Of a stretch of DNA of 5,621 bases, positions 1-5,453 are shown piece by piece. The stretch's first letter is position 1; each line of letters begins with the position of its first letter. Below the pieces are notes generated by a model. The model did no database searches. It saw nothing but the letters and a program-made list of their open reading frames with translations, and was not told the DNA's origin. The stretch is from positions 1 to 5,621 of the forward strand of contig JAESSU010000348.1 of assembly GCA_016763955.1 (NCBI GenBank). The letters run 5' to 3'. The translations under genes and the position numbers were made by a program. Origin of the DNA: Phycisphaeraceae bacterium. Its GTDB lineage: Bacteria; Planctomycetota; Phycisphaerae; Phycisphaerales; Phycisphaeraceae.

Positions 1-14
1 ACGAGTACAGTCTT

Positions 15-105
15 TTAGATAGCTGCCATCACCATATAAGTGACAGAAATTACAATAAGGATAAGACCCAGCAGCGGTCGGAGCGCCAATAATAATGCAA
101 GTACT
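15..105 (-). pseudogene. Decayed remnant of a third fibre C-terminal head
   Basis: Bases 1-51 match 1405-1456 with one substitution and one missing base. This covers the last codons (ISV-x-YMVMAAI-stop), the stop at 15-17 and the trailing sequence. Bases from about 52 to 93 then match from about 1508 (IIGAP-x-x-AGSYPY). Between the two parts 51 bases of the intact gene (17 codons, TAPSTTGFVITNPDSAA) are missing and one base is added, so the two parts are in different frames. Upstream of about 105 the match fades into the palindrome and the stop of the short gene. No start or shaft remains. This is best read as the tail of a duplicated fibre gene that lost the rest, or of a copy cut down by recombination. 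The intact homologous head of the short gene (128-442) is more diverged from it than the head of the long gene is. Confidence 0.8.
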
Positions 106-125
106 GACATTAATTAATTAATGTC
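106..125 (-). terminator. 20-bp perfect palindrome at the stop codon of the short fibre gene
   Basis: Arm gacattaatt and its exact reverse complement, centred between 115 and 116. A hairpin with an 8-bp stem (106-113 with 118-125) and a 4-base loop is possible. After two mismatched positions, three more pairs (gta with tac) can form outside. It shares one base with the stop codon (125-127). By position it is a candidate mRNA 3'-end hairpin for the short gene. Confidence 0.6.
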
Positions 126-1186
126 TATACAGCTCCTGATACCATGTAAACCACTGTAACTGGACCTGTATCGGGGTTTACGACGGAGAATCCCGTTGCA
201 GTAGGCGATGTTAATAAATGAGGGTAAAGACCTGGTGTTGTAGGAGCTCCCACCAGAGTGAGAGTTGCGTATACTTCTGACCCCGCTGGAAATGGAGTAG
301 AAAAGATAATAGCCGCTATACTTCCTCCTGGTGGTATTCCTATAATAGTACCACAATTATCAGTACTTGCAGCACTTATTGCAGCTCCTCCTATAGCAGG
401 AGGAGCTGCTTGTCTAGAAACTAGATGAGACGATTGACCGGCAGGGTCTCCTAGTAAAACTGATCCCGGTACGCCACTAGATGCGCCAGTTAATACAACA
501 ATATCTCCGCCAGTACCACCACCGGGAGAGTTTCCTGCGGCTAATATCAGATCTGCGACTGGTCCACCACCTGTATTATCACCTACTGTAACAGATATAA
601 GCCCCGACGAAGCTCCTGCGTCAGCAGCGTCTCCACTAGATACTACTACATCACCCCCTGCTCCTGTACCACTATTATCACCACCTGATACAAATACAAT
701 TCCAGCAATAACGCTACCAGAGTGATCTCCCCCTGAAACTGTGACATCTCCACTTGCAACCGCTGCAGCAGCAGCAGGTGTAGCAACAACTACATCGCCA
801 TTAGCTGTAGTTCCTATCCCTCCTGCTAACGACGCTGGACCCCCAACTCCTCCACTCCCATCTCCACCTCTTAACGTTAAGGCCAAGCCAGCTGCAGCGT
901 CTTCTCCACGAACTACATCTCCTCCAGTTACTTCGACGTCTGTCCCACCTGTTGTGTTACCTGATACCAATGTAGCTGCCAAAGTTTCCACAGAAGCAGC
1001 TCCTGTGATAGGAACCCACGCCGCTCCGGATGAAACGTAAAAAGCTCCTAAACGGGAATCAAAAATTAAACTCCCCGCTTTTTGAGGTGTAGACAATGAA
1101 GATTCTATCGTAACAGTTATTCTACCTTGAAATGCTCTAGCAAGTACATCGTTATTTATACCACTAGAAGTAGGATTATCCCCCAT
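125..1186 (-). CDS. Short repeat-shaft fibre-like structural protein, 353 residues (paralogue of the long one)
   Basis: A complete compact version of the long fibre protein. Residues 1-62 match the N-terminal module encoded at 4914-5453 (GINNDVLARAFQGRITV, SSLSTPQKAGSLIFDSRL, FYVSSGAAWVP). Residues about 66-92 carry the shaft-start motif VETLAATLVSGNTTGGTDVE, also seen twice in the long protein. Residues about 93-248 are repeats such as GTGAGGDVVVSSGD, collinear with residues 358 to about 525 of the long protein. Residues 249-353 are the C-terminal head (LLGDPAGQSSHLVS, STDNCGT, GFSVVNPDTGPVTVVYM), matching the head of the long protein throughout. It lacks the tail-fibre middle region (TTTINSQ, SGTYPSP, DADGRLTAAS) and the third repeat block. 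The start is fixed by the alignment to the paralogue and by the AT-rich sequence before it (attaaaataaATG); no Shine-Dalgarno. The stop lies at the edge of a 20-bp palindrome. The likely role is a short virion fibre or spike sharing anchor and head with the long fibre; this is inference from shared architecture. Confidence 0.88.
   Translation of the reverse strand: MGDNPTSSGINNDVLARAFQGRITVTIESSLSTPQKAGSLIFDSRLGAFYVSSGAAWVPITGAASVETLAATLVSGNTTGGTDVEVTGGDVVRGEDAAAGLALTLRGGDGSGGVGGPASLAGGIGTTANGDVVVATPAAAAAVASGDVTVSGGDHSGSVIAGIVFVSGGDNSGTGAGGDVVVSSGDAADAGASSGLISVTVGDNTGGGPVADLILAAGNSPGGGTGGDIVVLTGASSGVPGSVLLGDPAGQSSHLVSRQAAPPAIGGAAISAASTDNCGTIIGIPPGGSIAAIIFSTPFPAGSEVYATLTLVGAPTTPGLYPHLLTSPTATGFSVVNPDTGPVTVVYMVSGAV
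443..985 (-). repeat. Shaft repeat block of the short fibre (residues about 68-248)
   Basis: Repeats of the same family as in the long gene, including GVGGPASLAGGIGTTANG, ASGDVTVSGGDHSGSV, GTGAGGDVVVSSGDA and GTGGDIVVLTGASSG. It is collinear with residues 358 to about 525 of the long protein, which shows the two shafts descend from one ancestor rather than being independent low-complexity expansions. Confidence 0.72.
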
Positions 1187-1328
1187 TTATTTTAATGCTA
1201 TTAAAATAAATCTATATAGTTTTTTGCAATTTATTGCAATAAATTGCTCTGCTATAGACTGTTTATAGTTTATGAACCATTTTACATTGGCGTAATATTT
1301 TTACTATTTGCCATAACTTAACAAAGAA
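1187..1328 (-). promoter_or_regulatory. AT-rich leader / presumed promoter of the short fibre gene
   Basis: Noncoding and strongly AT-rich. I looked for the Mimivirus early motif AAAATTGA on the minus strand and did not find it, which is compatible with late expression as expected for a structural protein. The start context ATAAATG resembles a poxvirus late initiator but could be chance in such AT-rich sequence. Confidence 0.35.
1226..1247. promoter_or_regulatory. 22-bp perfect palindrome upstream of the short fibre gene
   Basis: Arm gcaatttattg followed by its exact reverse complement, with gcaat/attgc recurring inside. It lies 39 bases before the start codon at 1186 and about 80 bases past the stem-loop of the preceding gene. 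It could be a binding site for a dimeric regulator, part of the promoter region, or a second 3'-end hairpin. Nothing in the sequence decides between these. Confidence 0.45.
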
Positions 1329-1363
1329 TAAAGTAATCATTCGTTGAATGAATGATTACTTTA
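1329..1363 (-). terminator. Perfect 14-bp stem-loop after the long fibre gene
   Basis: Arms 1329-1342 (taaagtaatcattc) and 1350-1363 are exact reverse complements around a 7-base loop (1343-1349). It begins 56 nt past the stop codon at 1420. The stem is AT-rich and not followed by a long T run, so it is unlike a bacterial intrinsic terminator. It fits the hairpin that sets mRNA 3' ends in Mimivirus and other giant viruses. That function is inferred. Confidence 0.75.
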
Positions 1364-1404
1364 GGGGGTAGAAGAAAGAATCTCTATTTTATTTATTTGG
1401 TGTG

Positions 1405-1456
1405 ACGAGTTACAGTCTTTTAGATAGCTGCCATCACCATATAAGCGACAGAAATT
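1405..1456 (-). repeat. Direct repeat partner of bases 1-51
   Basis: The last codons, stop and first 15 bases after the stop of the long fibre gene, repeated almost exactly at the left edge of the window (one substitution, one indel). The identity includes noncoding bases after the stop, which indicates a recent DNA duplication or gene conversion rather than protein-level selection. Confidence 0.85.
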
Positions 1457-4400
1457 GCCGCTGAATCAGGATTAGTAATAACAAAGCCAGTTGTCGAAGG
1501 AGCTGTTACATAAGGATAAGATCCAGCTGTGGCCGGAGCACCAATAATAGTGAGTATCACATTGACCGGCGCTCCAGTTGGGAATGCCGTGTGGAAAGTA
1601 AACGTTGCCGTACCAGCTGCAACCAATGCTGTTACTGTACCACAATTATCAGTACTTGCTGCAGTTAGAGCACCAGCTCCACTAAATACCACACCTGGGG
1701 CGACACCTGTAGAAACCAAATGCGCTGTTTGACTAGCACTATCTCCAAGAATCACAGCGCCGGGTAAACCGCCAGTGGTAGTTCCAGTTCTAATATTAAT
1801 ATCCCCGCCATCTGCTGTTCCTGCAGATGCACCCCCAGCAAATATCTCTACATCACCGGGTGCTCCAGTAGCAGCACCCCCACTTGATATTGATACATCT
1901 CCACCAGCACCTGAACTGCTGTTACCTCCACCTGCTAGTGTAGCTACCCCAGCAGCAGCAGCGCTAGCTGAAGTTCCAGATGTTATAGTCACATCTCCAC
2001 CAGCTCCCCCCGCGGTTCCAGAAGCATCTCCACCATTAATAACTACATTTCCACCTGCAGTAGTCCCGGCAGCATTAGTAGCATTACCTGCTGCAACTGT
2101 CGTCATTCCTATAGAACCTGCTCCTGCGAATGTGTTATTTCCTGTCCTGAAACCAATTATCCCTGTCGACGCAGCAGTAGCTGAAACTCCACTCTCCATC
2201 GCTATACCCCCGCTAACACCTGTAGCGGAAGTGCCGCTAGTTATACTAATAGCTCCACCTGTAGCAACACTAGCTGAACTACCGCTTGTAATAGTTACTG
2301 CTCCACCAACTCCAGCTGTCGTACCAGAAGCGTCTCCACCATCAATAATAACAGCTCCACCTGGAGTTGATGTAGCTCCCGCTGCAGTTCCACCTCCTGA
2401 TATAGTCATATCTCCAACTACTCCAACACCAACGAGGGTATTATCTCCGGATGAAATAGAAACTGCTCCAGAAGATGCAGTACTAACGGAGCTACCACTT
2501 GTTACGGTTACCGCTCCTCCAATCCCTGTACTACTATTATCTCCCCCGTCTATAATAATCGCTCCTCCAACCCCGGAACTACTATTAACACCTCCTGATA
2601 ATGTAGCTGTCCCAGCAGCTGAACCAGTGGTCGATCCACCACTTGTAACAGCCGCATCTCCTCCAACTCCAGATGCAGATCCACCATCTCCAGCAACAAT
2701 TGAAACATCAGCGCCACTTCCAGATGTTCCTCCGTCTCCAGTGTTAACAGTGAATGAACCACCAGATACTGCGAGCACACCTGGTGCCCCAGTAATCGTA
2801 GTACTACCAATTTCATTTAGAGTGACTACTCTTGTAAGGGATCCCGCAACACTTGTTCCAAGGTGGAGTGCCCCCAGAGTAGCACCAGTATTTTGTCCTT
2901 GGATAAAACCTCGAATATCTCCATCTACTCTAAAACCATGACTAACAACGGCCGACGCTGTAGCATCTGAATTAACAGATTGTATAGAGTAATTACTACC
3001 CGCTCCGCCACCCGCACCAACACTAAAAACATCCAGAGAAGATCCAGTAATTGGTACACCTCCCACACCCGTGTCACTGGCAAGATGAATAATACATGTA
3101 GTTCCACTGCCAGTCCCTGCTCCTGCTGTAACAGTGATATTACCACCGTCGCTGTCAGTACCAGTCGCATCACCAGCAGTAATTGTAATTGCTCCTCCTG
3201 CTCCTGATGTAGCCCCTCCATCTCCTGATGCCAGAGAAATTAATCCACCATCACCAGTTGTACCGGCATCTCCGCTTATTACCTCCACAGCCCCGCCATC
3301 TCCCGAACCAACAGCTGATCCGGCGCTGACTCTAATTGCTCCTCCAACACCAGACCCACCTCCAGCTGAAGCACTACCTCCTGTCAGAGATAATAACCCA
3401 ACTGGGCCTGCTCCTGCAATACTATTGTCTCCTACAGAAATAGAGACTGCACCCGATGATGATGTACTAGCAGAATCTCCAGATGAAATTGTTACGTCAC
3501 CTCCTACACCTGCAGTACTAGTTGAATCCCCACCGGAGACTGTTACGCTACCACCTGCGCCTGTACTACTATTCCCTCCTCCTGATATTGAAACAGCTCC
3601 TGCGTCTACACTGCCAGTATGATCACCAGTGGAGATCATAACATCTCCACTTGTAACAGTAGTCGCTGCTGAAGGTGTGGCTATAACAACATCTCCAATA
3701 GCCGTCGTTCCTGTCCCACCAGTAAGAGAAGCAGCAGCTCCAGCTCCAGCTGATCCGTCACCTCCTCTCAGTGTTAATACGCCACCCGCTACTGCGTCAA
3801 CTCCTCTTAGTACATCGGTGGCAGTCATCACAGCGTCAGTTCCCCCACTTACATTACCATTACCTAAAACTGCAGCCCAGTCACTACTTGTTGCTACCCC
3901 TGTAATAGTAACATCAGAAGCTGCAGTTAATCTTCCATCAGCGTCAACAGTGAATGTACCAACTTCAGTAGCTGAACCATAAGACCCTGGTGTTACAGTA
4001 GTAGAAGCCAATTCCGATGGCCCAACAGCTCCGGCGGCTATTCCGGGACTAGGATAAGTCCCACTTAAACTTCCACCAGCTGTATCTCCTTCTCTCATCA
4101 AATTAGCGTAATCTGCTAATATGGCAATTGATGTGCTACCGGTAGCAGTTTGCCAGATACCATCTGTGCTTGTAGATATAACAGCTATTGTTACTCCTTG
4201 AATGGATCCAGCAACTGTAACATCGGCAGTAAAAACCGTTTGGAAGAAATCTAAGTCTGCCACGGGTGTAGTGTTAATTGTTATAGTTGGAGCGGCAGAA
4301 CTACTCACTTCGAATAAACCGTTGTTTCCAACTTCGTTAGCCCCAACAATTTGAATTATGTCCCCTGTTACCCATGCTACAGCTCCATCTGTTACAACAG

Positions 4401-4947
4401 TAGTAGCACTTGCAAAAGCTGCTCCGGCTACTAGTGCTGGAACTCCAATTGCTAAATAATTAACCGCCATACCACCTGGAACTGCCGGTGAAGGCGTCGT
4501 TCCATTTCCCATATAAATAAAATTGTCCTCAAGAAGGAAGTCTTGACTATTAATTGTCGTAGTCGTACCGGTCACGCTTAAATTACCCGTGATATTAACA
4601 TCTCCTCCTGCTGGAACAATTAGATTGATATCCCCGGGAGTTCCACCGGCTGTACTTCCTGATGATATATTTACATCGCCACCGGTCCCAGCGGCAGAAT
4701 CATCACCACCGTTGATATTAACATCTCCACCTGTGCCACCAGTAGTATTAACTCCTCTTATTACTACATCTGTTTGGCCTACAATTTCATCTCCTGTGGT
4801 CATTTCTATATCAGTTCCGCCTGTTATATTCCCGGATGCCAATGTAGTTGCCAAATCTTCCACAGCTCCCGCTCCGGATAGATCGTGATCTGCCCCAGAA
4901 TTATCGGTAAAGACTAATATATTCGGAGGACCGTCATCTCTACCCAT
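1420..4947 (-). CDS. Long repeat-shaft fibre-like structural protein, 1175 residues
   Basis: A long Gly/Ser/Thr/Ala/Val-rich protein. Order of parts: residues 1-30, completion of the WV-RDDGPPNILVFTDNSGADHDLS motif begun in the upstream frame; 36-120, first repeat block; about 119-149, GNLSVTGTTTTINSQDFLLE, a tail-fibre-type junction motif; 150-283, a non-repeat domain containing VTGDIIQIVGANEVGNNGLF; 285-352, GGSLSGTYPSPGIAAGAVG and VGTFTVDADGRLTAAS, also well-known fibre motifs; 358-616, second repeat block; 617-735, a non-repeat island; 736-1066, third repeat block; 1067-1175, C-terminal head starting near ILGDSASQTAHLVS and containing STDNCGT. The repeats are 15-18 residues with alternating V-x-I strands between GG and SGD turns, suggesting a beta-solenoid or trimeric beta-fibre (inference). 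There is no signal peptide, membrane span or enzyme motif. The ATG at 4947 lies inside the upstream frame, so it is probably not the natural start. A stem-loop 56 nt past the stop likely ends the mRNA. Recognised as a fibre-type protein; host receptor and exact virion location unknown. Confidence 0.88.
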   Translation of the reverse strand: MGRDDGPPNILVFTDNSGADHDLSGAGAVEDLATTLASGNITGGTDIEMTTGDEIVGQTDVVIRGVNTTGGTGGDVNINGGDDSAAGTGGDVNISSGSTAGGTPGDINLIVPAGGDVNITGNLSVTGTTTTINSQDFLLEDNFIYMGNGTTPSPAVPGGMAVNYLAIGVPALVAGAAFASATTVVTDGAVAWVTGDIIQIVGANEVGNNGLFEVSSSAAPTITINTTPVADLDFFQTVFTADVTVAGSIQGVTIAVISTSTDGIWQTATGSTSIAILADYANLMREGDTAGGSLSGTYPSPGIAAGAVGPSELASTTVTPGSYGSATEVGTFTVDADGRLTAASDVTITGVATSSDWAAVLGNGNVSGGTDAVMTATDVLRGVDAVAGGVLTLRGGDGSAGAGAAASLTGGTGTTAIGDVVIATPSAATTVTSGDVMISTGDHTGSVDAGAVSISGGGNSSTGAGGSVTVSGGDSTSTAGVGGDVTISSGDSASTSSSGAVSISVGDNSIAGAGPVGLLSLTGGSASAGGGSGVGGAIRVSAGSAVGSGDGGAVEVISGDAGTTGDGGLISLASGDGGATSGAGGAITITAGDATGTDSDGGNITVTAGAGTGSGTTCIIHLASDTGVGGVPITGSSLDVFSVGAGGGAGSNYSIQSVNSDATASAVVSHGFRVDGDIRGFIQGQNTGATLGALHLGTSVAGSLTRVVTLNEIGSTTITGAPGVLAVSGGSFTVNTGDGGTSGSGADVSIVAGDGGSASGVGGDAAVTSGGSTTGSAAGTATLSGGVNSSSGVGGAIIIDGGDNSSTGIGGAVTVTSGSSVSTASSGAVSISSGDNTLVGVGVVGDMTISGGGTAAGATSTPGGAVIIDGGDASGTTAGVGGAVTITSGSSASVATGGAISITSGTSATGVSGGIAMESGVSATAASTGIIGFRTGNNTFAGAGSIGMTTVAAGNATNAAGTTAGGNVVINGGDASGTAGGAGGDVTITSGTSASAAAAGVATLAGGGNSSSGAGGDVSISSGGAATGAPGDVEIFAGGASAGTADGGDINIRTGTTTGGLPGAVILGDSASQTAHLVSTGVAPGVVFSGAGALTAASTDNCGTVTALVAAGTATFTFHTAFPTGAPVNVILTIIGAPATAGSYPYVTAPSTTGFVITNPDSAAISVAYMVMAAI
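1750..2742 (-). repeat. Shaft repeat block 3 of the long fibre (residues about 736-1066)
   Basis: The longest uninterrupted shaft block, made of 15-18-residue units: GSGADVSIVAGDGGSAS, GVGGAIIIDGGDNSSTG, GIGGAVTVTSGSSVS, GVGGAVTITSGSSAS, GAGGDVTITSGTSAS, GAGGDVSISSGGAAT, DGGDINIRTGTTTG. Several units are nearly the same in protein but differ at wobble bases, so the block is not freshly amplified DNA. It has no counterpart in the short paralogue, which passes straight from the end of its block-2-like shaft to the head. Confidence 0.75.
2743..3099 (-). other. Non-repeat island between shaft blocks 2 and 3 of the long fibre
   Basis: Residues 617-735 break the repeat pattern for about 119 residues. 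They contain VPITGSSLDVFSVGAGGG, SIQSVNSDATASAVVSHGFR, VDGDIRGFIQGQNTGATLG and LHLGTSVAGSLTRVVTLNEI. The ending resembles the G-x-x-x-TRVVTLNE-IGSTTITG type of linker seen in phage-type structural proteins. I do not recognise a defined domain. It has more charged and aromatic residues than the shaft, so it may be a knob, hinge or trimer-register element; this is inference. Confidence 0.55.
3100..3876 (-). repeat. Shaft repeat block 2 of the long fibre (residues about 358-616)
   Basis: Opens with WAAVLGNGNVSGGTDAVMT, a second version of the shaft-start motif, followed by LTLRGGDGSAGAG and then repeats of about 15-18 residues (for example GAGGSVTVSGGDSTS, VGGDVTISSGDSAS, DGGAVEVISGDAGT, GAGGAITITAGDATG). 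The first part, up to about residue 525, is collinear with the shaft of the short paralogue apart from one extra unit at 3499-3549. A parallel beta-solenoid fold is inferred from the V-x-I/GG alternation. Confidence 0.75.
4588..4842 (-). repeat. Shaft repeat block 1 of the long fibre (residues about 36-120)
   Basis: A short block of glycine-turn repeats opening with LASGNITGGTDIEMTTGD and continuing with units such as GGTGGDVNINGGDDSAAG, GTGGDVNISSGSTAG and GGDVNITG. The unit is about 15-17 residues with alternating V-N-I strands. The opening motif is the same one that starts the shaft of the short protein, so this block looks like a first shaft start placed before the tail-fibre-type middle region. 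Confidence 0.7.
4914..4947 (-). other. Frame junction between the two halves of the long fibre gene
   Basis: The upstream frame reads W (4946-4944), V (4943-4941), then GAG ATG and stops at 4914-4916. The downstream frame reads AGA GAT GAC from 4941. If the A at 4941 is read twice (a -1 shift), or one A was lost from an original gtaagagat, the protein becomes W-V-R-D-D-G-P-P-N-I-L-V-F-T-D. That is the standard form of this motif in fibre proteins (WV-R-x-D-x-PN-x-L-x-FTD-x-x-G). The joined product from 5453 would be 171 + 1173 = 1344 residues. I see no canonical X-XXY-YYZ slippery heptamer here and no obvious strong stem-loop just downstream, so a one-base deletion, real or from sequencing, is more likely than programmed frameshifting. 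Confidence 0.75.
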
Positions 4948-5453
4948 ACAACTCCAGTGGTTGTTCCTGTAGGATCAACAGGGTGGTCAGATACTTCTTC
5001 ATACTGAGTAGCTGTTGGATCTACAACACCTGTTACTTTAATATCCCCCTCAAAATGAGCTACCTTACCAGCAGCGGGTACAGTAGTTCCTACCATAAAA
5101 ACGCCACCACTTGAAATTCTAGCCCGTTCCACGCCATCTGTCGTGAAAACTATGGTATCTGAGTCTGTATTAGGGTCCGTATCCGTACATATACTAGTGT
5201 CCTTATCTGCATCTTCAACGCATCGAATAGGGATGCTAGGATTGCCATTTGTATCAATTGTTATAAACGCTAACCACGATGCACCGTCAGATATATACAA
5301 TCCGTCTAATCTCGGATCAAATATCACACTTCCCTCTCGTTGAGGTGCAGATAGAGAAGAACCAAGAGGAACAGTTAATCTATTTTGGAACGACCTTGCA
5401 AGTAAATCATTATTTATACCGCGAGATGTTACGAAATTACTTGGCGCTGCCAT
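4914..5453 (-). CDS. N-terminal anchor part of a long fibre-like protein (probably frameshifted from the downstream gene)
   Basis: An open frame of 179 codons from the preferred start at 5453. The same frame has an ATG nine codons earlier, at 5480. I prefer the inner Met because MAAPSNFVTSRGINND then lines up with the start MGDNPTSSGINND of the short paralogue at 1186. Residues about 1-57 (GINNDLLARSFQNRL, then SAPQREGSVIFDPRL and GLYISDGASW) form a conserved head-of-protein module present in both genes. Residues about 58-170 carry motifs typical of phage-type fibre proteins: DTIVFTTDGVERARISSGG, VGTTVPAAGKVAHFEGDIKV and TGTTTGVVWV. No signal peptide or membrane segment is seen. The last eight codons after VVWV are probably out of frame: the expected continuation (RDDGPPNILVFTDNSGADHD) is found in the -1 frame as the beginning of the 1420-4947 gene. 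The likely role is anchoring or assembly of a virion fibre, inferred from architecture only. No Shine-Dalgarno is present; the leader is AT-rich. Confidence 0.8.
   Translation of the reverse strand: MAAPSNFVTSRGINNDLLARSFQNRLTVPLGSSLSAPQREGSVIFDPRLDGLYISDGASWLAFITIDTNGNPSIPIRCVEDADKDTSICTDTDPNTDSDTIVFTTDGVERARISSGGVFMVGTTVPAAGKVAHFEGDIKVTGVVDPTATQYEEVSDHPVDPTGTTTGVVWVEMTVLRIY

Noticed and set aside
114..356. An 80-codon minus-strand open frame rich in Tyr, Arg and Ser
   Set aside because: A shifted-frame reading of the C-terminal head of the short gene, whose own frame is supported by homology.
1775..2941. A 388-codon open frame on the plus strand, rich in Pro, Ala and Val, opposite the long fibre gene
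   Set aside because: It is the reverse-strand image of Gly/Ser/Thr/Ala repeats (GGN codons read as proline codons). It has no own domain, no leader, and its repeat period follows the real gene.
2550..3221. Minus-strand leucine- and glutamate-rich open frames inside the long gene
   Set aside because: Shifted-frame readings of the repeat DNA, fully contained in the in-frame fibre gene.
1750..3876. CRISPR array or tandem DNA satellite
   Set aside because: The repetition is at protein level in an open frame; units vary in length and wobble bases, with no constant repeat separated by unique spacers.
3134..3982. Two further proline-rich plus-strand open frames, and others at 741-1040 and 4589-4888
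   Set aside because: Same antisense effect of the repeat codons; nothing protein-like beyond the mirror of the shaft repeats.
443..4842. Collagen-like protein, as found in many giant viruses
   Set aside because: There is no Gly-X-Y triplet periodicity; the units are 15-18 residues with alternating hydrophobic strands, unlike collagen.
4933..4949. Programmed -1 ribosomal frameshift site
   Set aside because: No X-XXY-YYZ slippery heptamer in the right frame and no clear downstream structure; kept only as the less likely explanation of the split gene.
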